Origin: Mycolicibacterium hodleri
GTDB taxonomy: Bacteria; Actinomycetota; Actinomycetes; Mycobacteriales; Mycobacteriaceae
Assembly (NCBI RefSeq): GCF_006439015.1
Contig: NZ_RCZG01000007.1
Span: 186,001-250,000 of the forward strand
DNA: 64,000 nt
Direction: 5' to 3'
How positions within the stretch are numbered: position 1 is the stretch's first letter; each line of letters opens with the position of its first letter. The notes beneath the pieces were generated by a model that was given only the letters and a program-made list of their open reading frames with translations, did no database searches and was not told where the DNA came from. Made by a program: the position numbers and the translations under genes. Shown here piece by piece: positions 33,782 through 45,826 of this stretch.

Positions 33782-34669
33782 ATGAGCGCTTTTGCCACCC
33801 GGTACAACACGGCGACGATCGACGGACTCGAGGTGTTCTACCGCGAGGCCGGCGATCCGAAGAGTCCGACATTGCTTCTGCTGCATGGCTTTCCGTCCAG
33901 CTCCCACATGTTCCGCAACCTGATCAACTCCCTTGCCGACGACTACCACCTCGTCGCGCCTGATCACATCGGGTTCGGTCGCTCGGCGATGCCAACCACG
34001 ACGCAGTTCACCTACAGCTTCGACCGCCTCACCGAAATCACCGAAGGGTTGATCGAGCACCTCGGTCTCGACCGGTTCGCCCTCTACATCCACGACTACG
34101 GTGCCCCGATCGGCCTCCGCATCGCCAGCCGCCGCCCCGAACGGATCACGGCCTTGATCACTCAGAGCGGCAACGCCTACATGGAAGGCTTCACCCCCTT
34201 CTGGGACATCCTCTTTGCGCACGCGCAGGACCGCGCCGCCAACGAGGACGGCGTGCGCGAAAAGTTCACCCCCGAAACCACCTACTGGCAGTACACCCAC
34301 GGCGTGCCCGCCGATCGATTGGACCGGATCGCCCCCGAGACCTGGCAGCTCGACCAACTCGGCCTGGACCGCAAGGACAACGACGCCATCCAGCTGCAGC
34401 TGTTCTGGGACTACCAGTTCAACCTCGACGGCTACCCGGCATTCCAGGAGTACTTCCGCACCCACCAGCCGCCACTGCTGGTCACCTGGGGCAAGAACGA
34501 CGAAATCTTCGGCGCACCAGGCGCAGAAGCGTTCCGTCGCGACTTCCCCAACGGCGAATTCCACCTCCTCGACGCCGGCCACTTCGCACTGGAGACCCAC
34601 GGCGAGGAGATCAGCGGATACATCCGCGACTTCATGCCACGAGCACTGGGCACCGCGACGGCCACATGA
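33782..34669 (+). CDS. Alpha/beta hydrolase with Asp nucleophile (haloalkane dehalogenase/epoxide hydrolase-like)
   Basis: A 295-residue hydrolase. The oxyanion motif is HGFPSSSHM, the nucleophile elbow is HDYGAPIG with Asp105 in place of Ser, the acid is in WGKNDEIF, and histidine is in DAGHFALETH. An Asp nucleophile is typical of dehalogenases and epoxide hydrolases. ATG 33782 gives MSAFATRYN; GTG 33773 is the alternative. It heads a short plus-strand series (isochorismatase, carbonic anhydrase, SDR). The substrate, a halogenated or epoxide compound, is inferred from the nucleophile only. Confidence 0.85.
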   Translation: MSAFATRYNTATIDGLEVFYREAGDPKSPTLLLLHGFPSSSHMFRNLINSLADDYHLVAPDHIGFGRSAMPTTTQFTYSFDRLTEITEGLIEHLGLDRFALYIHDYGAPIGLRIASRRPERITALITQSGNAYMEGFTPFWDILFAHAQDRAANEDGVREKFTPETTYWQYTHGVPADRLDRIAPETWQLDQLGLDRKDNDAIQLQLFWDYQFNLDGYPAFQEYFRTHQPPLLVTWGKNDEIFGAPGAEAFRRDFPNGEFHLLDAGHFALETHGEEISGYIRDFMPRALGTATAT

Positions 34670-34792
34670 GCCACCCCCGATCAGCGGCCCACGCGCTGGC
34701 TGACTTTGACGCCGACTCCCTGCATCCCCCACACCATGTGTCGGACAGGTGTTTACGCATTCGTCGCAGTCCCCCCACAGGAGGAACCCCAC

Positions 34793-35464
34793 GTGAAATT
34801 CGATGACAACGACACCGCGGTGGTCGTCATCGACCCGCAAAACGACGTCCTCAGCGCCCAAGGAAGGAATTGGGACAGCGTCGGGGCCAGCGTGACCGAG
34901 AACAATACCGTCCAGCACTTGGTCGACATCTTTGCCGCTGCCAAGGCCACGGGCTTCGGCGTGTTCATCTCGCCGCACTACTTCTACCCCACCGACAGCA
35001 CCTGGCGATTCAACGGCCCGCTCGAATCAGACGAGTTCCGCACACACACCTTCGCCCGCAGTGGCGCCCTCACGCTGACGGGATTCACCGGCTCCGGCGC
35101 CGACTGGCTCGACGAATTCAAAACGTACATCGACGACGGTGAGACGGTCGTCGTCAGCCCACACAAGGTGTGGAGTCCTCAATCGAATGACCTGATCTTG
35201 CAACTCCGCAAACGGGGTATCACCAAGATCATCCTGTGCGGCATGTTGGCGAACATGTGCGTGGAGTCGCACCTGCGGGACCTGCTGGAGAACGGTTTCG
35301 AGGTGGCCGTTGTTCGCGACGCCACGGCAGGCCCCCGGCACCCCACCCGAGGGGACGGTTACCAGGCGGCACTGGTCAACTACGCGTTTCTCGCTCACGC
35401 CGTCGTCACCACAGGCGAGGTCGTGGCCGCCATGACCGCAGCGGTCGAGAAGACCGACACGTGA
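34793..35464 (+). CDS. Isochorismatase-family cysteine hydrolase
   Basis: A 223-residue hydrolase with the Asp-Lys-Cys triad: Asp14 (VVIDPQNDVL), Lys125 (SPHKVWSPQSND) and Cys156 (GMLANMCVES). The family cleaves amides, N-carbamoyl compounds or vinyl ethers. GTG 34793 is preceded by AGGAGGA at 34780, so it is preferred to the ATG at 34706. The stop overlaps the carbonic-anhydrase-like gene by 4 bp (GTGA), suggesting that the two act together, for instance release of CO2 or carbamate from a substrate followed by hydration. Confidence 0.88.
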   Translation: MKFDDNDTAVVVIDPQNDVLSAQGRNWDSVGASVTENNTVQHLVDIFAAAKATGFGVFISPHYFYPTDSTWRFNGPLESDEFRTHTFARSGALTLTGFTGSGADWLDEFKTYIDDGETVVVSPHKVWSPQSNDLILQLRKRGITKIILCGMLANMCVESHLRDLLENGFEVAVVRDATAGPRHPTRGDGYQAALVNYAFLAHAVVTTGEVVAAMTAAVEKTDT

Positions 35465-36072
35465 GTACACCCGAACCGGCTGCCTTGGATCGCTTCGTCT
35501 ACTCACGGCAGCCGGGGTATGACGAAGCTGCAACCCGCGCCGCATTCGCCGGCGCGGTCCCGCTGAAGACCATCGTCATCTACTGCTATGACCCGCGCGC
35601 GGCCGCCATCCCGGTCGAGCTTGCCAAGCTCTGGGTGGACGAGACCTACCCCGGAGACCTCATCCTCGACGAGCACGGCAAGAAAGTCGGCAGCACGGCG
35701 ACCATCTTCCCCGTCGTCGTCGCGGGCGGCCGGGCTACCGACGCCTTGCGCTCCATCACCATCGGTCACCACCTCTTCGGACTACAGAACGTCGTCGTCG
35801 TGCATCACACGAACTGCGGGACAAGCAGTTTCACACCGCAGGGCCTCCTCGACGCCTACCGCGCCGAGCAAGGTAGCGACCTCTCTGACACGTATGGCTC
35901 CGACAACCTCGCAATCGGTCATCTCGAGACATCACTCAGCCATGACGTCGACGTGCTCCGACGATCGCCGGCGGTTCCTGCAGTGGTGAAGATCTTCGGC
36001 ATGGTGTTCGACATCGATCGCAACGAATTCACGTTGCTGATACCCCATACGACTCGCCAACGAGAGGACTGA
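35461..36072 (+). CDS. Beta-carbonic-anhydrase-like zinc protein
   Basis: A 203-residue protein. The beta-carbonic-anhydrase ligand set is present: C42-Y-D44-P-R46, then VVHHTNCG with His116 and Cys119. The usual function is reversible hydration of CO2. GTG 35461 overlaps the isochorismatase-type gene as GTGA; the frame open to 35236 is shadow. The next gene (SDR) starts two bases after the stop, so this is one operon. The fold could be used for a related small-molecule reaction such as carbonyl sulfide or CS2 hydrolysis; unproven. Confidence 0.85.
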   Translation: MSTPEPAALDRFVYSRQPGYDEAATRAAFAGAVPLKTIVIYCYDPRAAAIPVELAKLWVDETYPGDLILDEHGKKVGSTATIFPVVVAGGRATDALRSITIGHHLFGLQNVVVVHHTNCGTSSFTPQGLLDAYRAEQGSDLSDTYGSDNLAIGHLETSLSHDVDVLRRSPAVPAVVKIFGMVFDIDRNEFTLLIPHTTRQRED

Positions 36073-36074
36073 GC

Positions 36075-37006
36075 GTGCTGCAGAAGCTTACGACGCCATT
36101 TGGCTTCGAGTCGACGGCCGATGACGTGATTCGGGGTGTCGACCTCACAGGGAAGCGGTCGGTGGTCACCGGCGCGACCAGCGGATTGGGCGTCGAGACC
36201 GCCCGCGCATTGGCGGCGGCAGGCGCAGAGGTCGTGCTGGGGTGCGCCGACTCGACGCGGGCCAGAGGAGCGCCGAAGAGCTGCGAAAGATCACTGGAAA
36301 TGAATTCATCACGGCCACAACGCTTGACCTGGCCGATCTCGCGTCGGTCTCCGCATTCACGCGGGCGTGGAATGGTCCGCTGCACATCCTGGTGAACAAC
36401 GCCGGTGTCATGGCTTTGCCCGAGCTGCAGCGCAGTGCCCTGGGGTGTGAGATGCAGTTCGCGAGCAACTTCCTTGGCCACTTCCTGCTCGTCGTGGAGT
36501 TGCGGGAGGCTCTCGCCTCAGCCGGCGGCGCACGCGTGGTGTCGGTCAGTTCCACTGGGCACCTGTTTTCACCGGTGGTGTTCGACGACCTGCATTACCG
36601 CTTTCGGCCCTACGATCCGTGGACCGCTTACGGTCAGTCGAAGACGGCTGACGTACTGCTGTCTGTCGAGGTGACTGCGCGATGGGCGGATGACGGAATC
36701 GTCTCCAACGCGCTCAATCCGGGCGCGATCAGCACGGGCCTGCAGAAGCACACCGGTGGGTTGCGCACCCCTGAGGAGTTTCAGAAATCTGTCGAACAGG
36801 GCGCGTCGACATCGGTGCTGTTGGCGGCGTCGCCGCTCGTCGAGGGAATCGGGGGACGGTACTTCGAGAACAACAACGAAGCCGACGTGGTGACCGAACG
36901 CTCCGAGAATCTCGGCCGTGCCGGCGGGGTGGCGAATTATGCGATCGACGGTGAGAACGCGAGGCGACTGTGGCGCGAGGCGATCTCCCTGACTGCGGCC
37001 GAATAG
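36075..37006 (+). pseudogene. SDR family oxidoreductase, frameshifted
   Basis: The first part (36075 to about 36242) codes for an SDR N-terminus with TGATSGLGVETARALAAAGAEVVLG in one frame; the rest (from 36242) carries RRLDAGQRSAEELRK, NNAGVM, YGQSK and a normal C-terminus in the -1-shifted frame. The break is at the G run 36239-36242. One extra G would give VVLGVRRLDAGQ, as expected for the family, so a single-base deletion (or a sequencing error in a homopolymer) is the cause. GTG 36075 lies two bases after the carbonic anhydrase stop. Confidence 0.85.
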
Positions 37007-37045
37007 TTTTCGCGCGTCTCGTAACCGATCGCATCAGCCGAGGTG

Positions 37046-39001
<1,956 letters not shown>

Positions 39002-39047
39002 GAGATTCTCTCTGAATCATGGAAATAGGGGACGTACCGGGCTGAGC

Positions 39048-39737
39048 TCACAGTCGGGACAGCGACGGGTTGGGCAGGATCGGCTTGCCAAAGGTCCAAG
39101 CGATGACTCCGGCAACGCATAGGTACCAGGCCAGTGCGGCAGTCAACAGGCCGAAACCTCCGCCCGCAATGGTCAGACCGCTGCTGGCGAAGAGCGCGCC
39201 GAGTCCGAGCAACACGAACGTGACGTCCAGCACGACGAACAGCGCTGCGAGCACGGCGGTCGTCCGCAAGGCGGCGATCAGCATCAGGCTGGTGAAGATG
39301 GCCCAGCCGATCAGGTACCAACCGGCCGCGACCCCATGGTGTTCGGTCGGGACGTCCTTGGCATAGAAGGCGACATAGGCCCAGAAGGACAGCCAGAAGG
39401 CGCCGTAGGACGAAAATACCGTCGCCCCAAAGACGTTGCCCTTACGGAACTCCCACATCCCGGCGAGCAATTGGGCGATTCCTCCGAATGCCAGGGCAAC
39501 ACCAAGCACTACTGGTTCGGTGTCCTTGGGCATGACGCCGGCATTGACCAGGCTCAACAGAAAGGTGGTCAGGGCAAAGGCGGCAAGACCCAACGGTGCC
39601 GGATCGGCGATCATCCGGACCTGCTCGGACGCCAGCTCCCTGGACATCGCCACCGAACCCCGGGTGGGGTCGCTGATGTCGGGGAGCAGTTCGCGAGCCG
39701 CGCTGGTTGCACTGGCCTGATCTTCGGTGATTGTCAC
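39048..39737 (-). CDS. Acetate uptake transporter, AceTr (GPR1/FUN34/YaaH) family
   Basis: A 229-residue membrane protein with six hydrophobic segments. The family signature ADPAPLGLAAFALTTF is at residues about 43-60, and GIAQLLAGMWEFRKGNVFG follows. The family exchanges acetate or succinate with protons. GTG 39737 is preceded by AGGAAGG. It is paired with acs. A paralogue at 56082-56756 shares the same blocks (IADPAPLGLAAFAGTTF, LAGMWEFRNDNTFGA). Confidence 0.9.
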   Translation of the reverse strand: MTITEDQASATSAARELLPDISDPTRGSVAMSRELASEQVRMIADPAPLGLAAFALTTFLLSLVNAGVMPKDTEPVVLGVALAFGGIAQLLAGMWEFRKGNVFGATVFSSYGAFWLSFWAYVAFYAKDVPTEHHGVAAGWYLIGWAIFTSLMLIAALRTTAVLAALFVVLDVTFVLLGLGALFASSGLTIAGGGFGLLTAALAWYLCVAGVIAWTFGKPILPNPSLSRL

Positions 39738-40101
39738 TTCGCCTTCCTAGTGCGGTCGCGGGTGAACGGCTTCCTTGGGACTCAGGCCGGGAGCATTCGA
39801 ACTGACGCCGTTTCGGTTGGCAGCAATGTCGGCCGGGATCCACGCTCGCCGGGATGTATTGGAATGTAGCCATTTTTACGGGAGATCAATGGGGCCTTTA
39901 GACCCTCTCCCTCGGCCTAAGGTCATCAAAGGTGCTCCTGGCCGCTCGTCGCGGACGGGGCAAGCCGGCACAGAATCTCATTGCGGACCTTTAACGGCGA
40001 CGAAGGGTCTTTCGACTCCATCGGCGTCGGTCGCCCGCGCATAGGTTTATGCATTGGACCCCCAAGATTTGTGTCCTGCAAGACGCTAGGAGCAATAAAC
40101 G
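39738..40101. promoter_or_regulatory. Divergent 364-bp control region between acetate uptake and aldehyde dehydrogenase
   Basis: No gene is seen. A perfect short dyad GCATA-GGTT-TATGC lies at 40039-40052, about 50 bp before the aldehyde dehydrogenase start. Related blocks GGCCTTTAGACC (about 39892), GGCCTAAGGTC (about 39914) and GGACCTTTAACG (about 39985) repeat through the region and may be regulator sites. Confidence that these are operators is low; that promoters for both directions lie here is near certain. Confidence 0.5.
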
Positions 40102-41625
<1,524 letters not shown>

Positions 41626-41676
41626 TCCGCCGCCAAGAACCCGGTCCGTCAACCACATCCACGATTGGAATGCAGC

Positions 41677-42744
41677 ATGACTCAGACGCTCGATTCACCC
41701 ACCACACCAAAGACCGTCGACATCATGCGCGCCGCGGTGGTCACCGAATTCGGTACTCCGCTCAGGATTTGCGATGTCGAACTACCCACGCCCGGTTACG
41801 GTGAAGCCCTGGTGAAATTGGAGACCTCCGGCGTCTGCCACACCGATCTACATGCCGCCCATGGTGATTGGCCGGTGAAACCGCGGCCGCCGTTCATCCC
41901 GGGCCACGAGGGCTACGGTAGCGTCGTCGCACTCGGTGACGGGGTGAACGACCTCAAGATCGGCGACAAGGTCGGTAACGCCTGGCTCTGGTCGGCGTGC
42001 GGAAGCTGCGAATACTGCCGCACCGGCTGGGAGACGTTGTGTGAGAGCCAGCAGAACGGCGGCTACAGCGTCAACGGCAGCTTCGGTAGCTACATGCTCG
42101 TCAACGCCGCGTATGCCCCGCGAATCCCAGACAACGTCGACCCTTTGGAGATTGCACCCATCCTGTGCGCAGGCGTGACCGTCTACAAGGGCCTCAAGGT
42201 GACCGATACCCGGCCCGGCCAGTGGGTGGCGATCTCCGGCATCGGTGGGCTCGGCCACATCGCTGTGCAGTATGCACGGGCGATGGGGCTCCGCGTGGTC
42301 GCCGTTGACATCGATGATGCCAAGCTTGCCCTGGCCACCCGCCTAGGAGCCGAAGTCGTCGTCAATGCCAGTACCAGCGACGTGGTCGCCGAGGTGCAGA
42401 AAGCCACCGGCGGCGTGCACGGGGTGCTGGTCACCGCCGTCCACCCGCAGGCCTTCGGCCAAGCCATCGGCCTGGCTCGCCGCGGCGGCACCATCGTCTT
42501 CAACGGGCTGCCGCCCGGTGATTTCCCGGCGCCGATCTTCGACATCGTGCTCAAAGGTCTGACCATCCGTGGCTCCATCGTCGGTACCCGCCAGGACATG
42601 GTCGAAGCGATCGACTTCTACGCCCGCGGTCTGATCCACCCCACGGTGGCGAGCGCGGGACTCGACGACATCAACGATGTATTCGGCCGCATGGAACGCG
42701 GACAGATCGACGGCCGCGTCGTCATCGACTATCGGGCGCCCTGA
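41677..42744 (+). CDS. adhP: Zinc-dependent alcohol dehydrogenase, AdhP type
   Basis: A 355-residue medium-chain alcohol dehydrogenase. The catalytic zinc site is SGVCHTDLHA and GHEGYGSV; the structural zinc lobe is CGSCEYCRTGWETLC; the NAD motif is GIGGLGHIAVQYA; and the C-terminal VGTRQDMVEAIDFYARG is typical of ethanol/propanol-preferring AdhP. ATG 41677 is chosen over the in-frame 41665 start. It works with the preceding aldehyde dehydrogenase in ethanol or short-alcohol use. Confidence 0.9.
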   Translation: MTQTLDSPTTPKTVDIMRAAVVTEFGTPLRICDVELPTPGYGEALVKLETSGVCHTDLHAAHGDWPVKPRPPFIPGHEGYGSVVALGDGVNDLKIGDKVGNAWLWSACGSCEYCRTGWETLCESQQNGGYSVNGSFGSYMLVNAAYAPRIPDNVDPLEIAPILCAGVTVYKGLKVTDTRPGQWVAISGIGGLGHIAVQYARAMGLRVVAVDIDDAKLALATRLGAEVVVNASTSDVVAEVQKATGGVHGVLVTAVHPQAFGQAIGLARRGGTIVFNGLPPGDFPAPIFDIVLKGLTIRGSIVGTRQDMVEAIDFYARGLIHPTVASAGLDDINDVFGRMERGQIDGRVVIDYRAP

Positions 42745-42878
42745 TGGAGATCTCGACCCCGAATCTCGTTGTTGCGTCTCATGCTTGACGGCAGAAACCC
42801 AGGTTCGGAAGTGAGTCGGGCCCGCTCCACGCGGACGCGGAAGAACTACACCAATCAAGTCACGAAGAGGAGAACATC

Positions 42879-43727
42879 ATGACGGCTACGACCATTGCAC
42901 ATGACGAGGTCGACGAGGCTCGATCCAAGGACGTCCACGGCACCAAACTCGACGGGCGCGTCGCATTCGTGACCGGCGGTACCCGCGGAATCGGTGCGGC
43001 GATCAGCAAGAGCCTGGTCAGTCAGGGCGCAACAGTCGCCGCGGGGTACGGCAGGAACGCGGAGCACGCGCAGAAGTTCCTCGCCGAGTTGTCATCGGCG
43101 AGTGACGGCGCCGAGGTCAGCGTCCACCAGGGCGATGTCGCTTCTGCAGACGACTGTCAACGGACCATCCGCGAGGTCATCGAGCTCCATGGCCGCCTGG
43201 ACATCCTGATCAACAACGCCGGCATCACGATTGACAAAACGGTGGCCAAGATGACCGAAGACGAATGGAACAAGGTCATCGGAGTCAACCTGTCTGGGGC
43301 GTTCTTCCTTGCGCAGGCCGCGCTGGCCCACATGCTCGAGCGCGGCAGCGGGCGGATCGTCATGGTCTCCTCGGTGATCGGAGAGACGGGCGCCGTCGGT
43401 CAGGCGAATTACGCGGCGTCCAAGGCCGGGTTGTTCGGCCTGACGAAGACGCTCGCCCGCGAGGCGTGTTTCCAGATGGGGCGCTCGGGAAAGTTGGCCG
43501 AAGACGGTATCGGCGTCACGGTCAATGCGATCACGCCCGGCTATGTGGCGACCGAGATGGTCGCGGCCATCCCCGAGAAGGTCCTCGACCGGATCAAGGA
43601 CAGCATTCCCATGCGTCGGCTGGCCCAGCCGTGGGAAGTCGCACGCGTGGTGCACTTCCTGGCCGCCGACGCCTCGGGTTACATCACCGGACAGGTCTGG
43701 GGCGTCAACGGCGGCCTGGACATGTGA
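42879..43727 (+). CDS. phaB: Acetoacetyl-CoA reductase (PhaB/FabG-type SDR)
   Basis: A 282-residue SDR. The cofactor motif is TGGTRGIGAAI, then NNAGITIDKTVAKMTEDEW, a PhaB/FabG hallmark, the active-site YAASKAG, and the C-terminal ASGYITGQVWGVNGGL. PhaB reduces acetoacetyl-CoA to (R)-3-hydroxybutyryl-CoA with NADPH. An N-terminal extension of about 25 residues precedes the core. ATG 42879 follows GAGGAGA. It is first in the polyhydroxyalkanoate cluster, just ahead of the KAS III-like gene and phaC. Confidence 0.88.
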   Translation: MTATTIAHDEVDEARSKDVHGTKLDGRVAFVTGGTRGIGAAISKSLVSQGATVAAGYGRNAEHAQKFLAELSSASDGAEVSVHQGDVASADDCQRTIREVIELHGRLDILINNAGITIDKTVAKMTEDEWNKVIGVNLSGAFFLAQAALAHMLERGSGRIVMVSSVIGETGAVGQANYAASKAGLFGLTKTLAREACFQMGRSGKLAEDGIGVTVNAITPGYVATEMVAAIPEKVLDRIKDSIPMRRLAQPWEVARVVHFLAADASGYITGQVWGVNGGLDM

Positions 43728-43800
43728 TGGTCGGATGCGGTCCGCCATCGCCTGACATGACATCAAATTCGAACGTCTCAATGAAGAGGGTGGTGGGCAC

Positions 43801-45753
43801 ATGGATGCCTTTGAACTGAACAAGCACGGCAAGATCGTCTTCCCGTCCAATTGCTTTCCCGATCTGGACTTTTCGACGTTCGACACACTCGAGCAGCTGG
43901 ATGCCGTCGTCCGGCGTGACTTCGATGCCAAGGCGCCAACGGGGACCCACATCCTCGAGCAGATCAAGACGGGGTCCTACGAAAGCAAGTTCGAGCTGAT
44001 GCGTGACATGGCACTCAACTTGTTCTGGGCCAATCGTTTCAAGATGACGATGTTCGATGTCCGGCCGACCCGGTGGGCCGACGTTCCGCGCACCCGCGAC
44101 GATGTCTTCGTACCCGTCCAGACGCCCTGGCACGAAGCCGAAACCAAGGTTGCCGCGGTCTTCTCCGCGTACCCGAATCTCCCGGCACAGTGGGATGACG
44201 AGGTCGAGGACAGCATCTTCGAGATCCTCTTCGACGTGTTCGGCCATCGGAGGAACCACGCAACCAAGCTTTCGCCCGTCGTACCCACGGTGGCCGAGCT
44301 ACTCTCCGACCCCGCCAATCAAACCCTCCGCCTGAACAAATTCGACCCCGACTTCCGCCGGTACAGCTACACCGAGATCATTGACTGCAATGAGGACGTG
44401 GCTGAGTTGGAGGCGCTTCATCGATGGTCGATGGTCCTGCACAATCAGTATCCGTGGGGGCGCAGCGAGGCGGCCCTGGTCGCGGTCAGTGAACTGCGAG
44501 ACGACGACTACGTGGTGGTCTTCCATCCTCGTGATCGCGAGGTGGCGAACTTCCTGACCCGCATCGCCGCCGGTCATCCGCCGAAGAAGGCCGCAATGGC
44601 CGTCCCGGAAGTGATTGCGCCCGTCCGCCCGTACCCTGCCATCGACGTGCGCAACGACTTCGTGGTGCAACCTCGCATCGAGGCCATCGCGGCGGCTCAC
44701 GGCGACCAGGTCTGCACCAACGAGGATCTCATCCGCAACAGCGCCTACAACTGGTCGCCCATGTCTGCGGCGGAGATTCGCGACAAGACCGGTATCGAGC
44801 AGCGTCGTTACACGTCGGGCAGCATCGAGGAACTCTCGTTGCGGGCGGCCCGGTCGGCGCTGGCTCACGCAGGAGTGGGTCCAGAGCAAATCGGGGCGGT
44901 CATCGTCTGCACCTGCACCAGCTCTCGGCTGATACCGTCGATCGCGACCTGGATCTCTGGCGCGTTGGGCATCGAGCAGACGCACTCCTCGTTCGACCTC
45001 GTCGCCGCGTGTGCCGGCCTCAGCTACGGGTTGGCCGAGGCGGTCAGAATTCTCCAAGAAGTTCGACGACCGGTGCTGGTGGTCTGCGCTGAGAAATTCT
45101 CGGACAAGATTGGGAACGTCAGGCCATCCCGGATGATCTTCGGCGATGGCGCGGCCGCGCTCATCATCGGCCCTGCGCCCGAAGGCGCACCGCCGGACAT
45201 CGAGTACATCCAGACGTACGCCAGCGGTCCGACAAGCCAAGTCAACTCGATCTTGTGGCCAAATCCGGCGTTCGGCAACAACATCACCGTTTACGGGCCC
45301 GAGGTGAAGGCATTGGCAGGCCGCTACCTCGTGCAGATGCTTGACGATGTCAAAGCCCTACCCGACCCTGATGGCGTCGCAGATTCGCTGCTGGCGAGCG
45401 TCGAGTTGATCATCCCGCACCAGGCGAACAAGACCATGGTGATCGACTTGGCGACCGGGGCTGGTCTGTCGCCGGATCAGCTGTACTTCAACATCGAAAA
45501 GGTGGGCAACGCCTCGTCGGCGAGCATTCCGCTCGCCATTCACGATGCCGTCCGTGACCGCGTGATCACTGCGCCAACCAGAGTTTTCGCTCCAGGCTTC
45601 GGGGCAGGAGCGGTTGCCGGGTACGCGATTCTTCGCGTTGATCCTGCCGTCGTCGCGCTCGACGATCCGGTGGCGCTGCCCGCTGAGTCGAACACGATCG
45701 TCGAGTCACTCACCGTGCCCGCCGCGGCCGACATGGCCCTCGCCTTCGGCTGA
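43801..45753 (+). CDS. KAS III-like 3-oxoacyl synthase with large N-terminal domain of unknown function
   Basis: A 650-residue protein. The C-terminal part (about residues 285-625) is a FabH/KAS III-fold with the full Cys-His-Asn triad: Cys404 (AACAGLSYG), His540 (IIPHQANK) and Asn570 (VGNASSAS), plus KTGIEQRRYT and FGDGAAALIIG. The first about 280 residues (FPSNCFPDLDFSTFDTLEQL, MTMFDVRPTRW, LHNQYPWGRSEAAL) match no family that I know. KAS III enzymes condense malonyl thioesters with short acyl-CoA; NphT7 makes acetoacetyl-CoA from malonyl-CoA and acetyl-CoA. Between phaB and phaC, with a carboxylase downstream, that reaction would supply PhaB. The function is inferred, not shown. Confidence 0.85.
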   Translation: MDAFELNKHGKIVFPSNCFPDLDFSTFDTLEQLDAVVRRDFDAKAPTGTHILEQIKTGSYESKFELMRDMALNLFWANRFKMTMFDVRPTRWADVPRTRDDVFVPVQTPWHEAETKVAAVFSAYPNLPAQWDDEVEDSIFEILFDVFGHRRNHATKLSPVVPTVAELLSDPANQTLRLNKFDPDFRRYSYTEIIDCNEDVAELEALHRWSMVLHNQYPWGRSEAALVAVSELRDDDYVVVFHPRDREVANFLTRIAAGHPPKKAAMAVPEVIAPVRPYPAIDVRNDFVVQPRIEAIAAAHGDQVCTNEDLIRNSAYNWSPMSAAEIRDKTGIEQRRYTSGSIEELSLRAARSALAHAGVGPEQIGAVIVCTCTSSRLIPSIATWISGALGIEQTHSSFDLVAACAGLSYGLAEAVRILQEVRRPVLVVCAEKFSDKIGNVRPSRMIFGDGAAALIIGPAPEGAPPDIEYIQTYASGPTSQVNSILWPNPAFGNNITVYGPEVKALAGRYLVQMLDDVKALPDPDGVADSLLASVELIIPHQANKTMVIDLATGAGLSPDQLYFNIEKVGNASSASIPLAIHDAVRDRVITAPTRVFAPGFGAGAVAGYAILRVDPAVVALDDPVALPAESNTIVESLTVPAAADMALAFG

Positions 45754-45826
45754 CGTCGAAGAATGTCGTCAAAGAAATTGCATCCCTAGGGGAGTCGTCT
45801 TTCCCCGCTCAACCGAAGGAGGCCTC

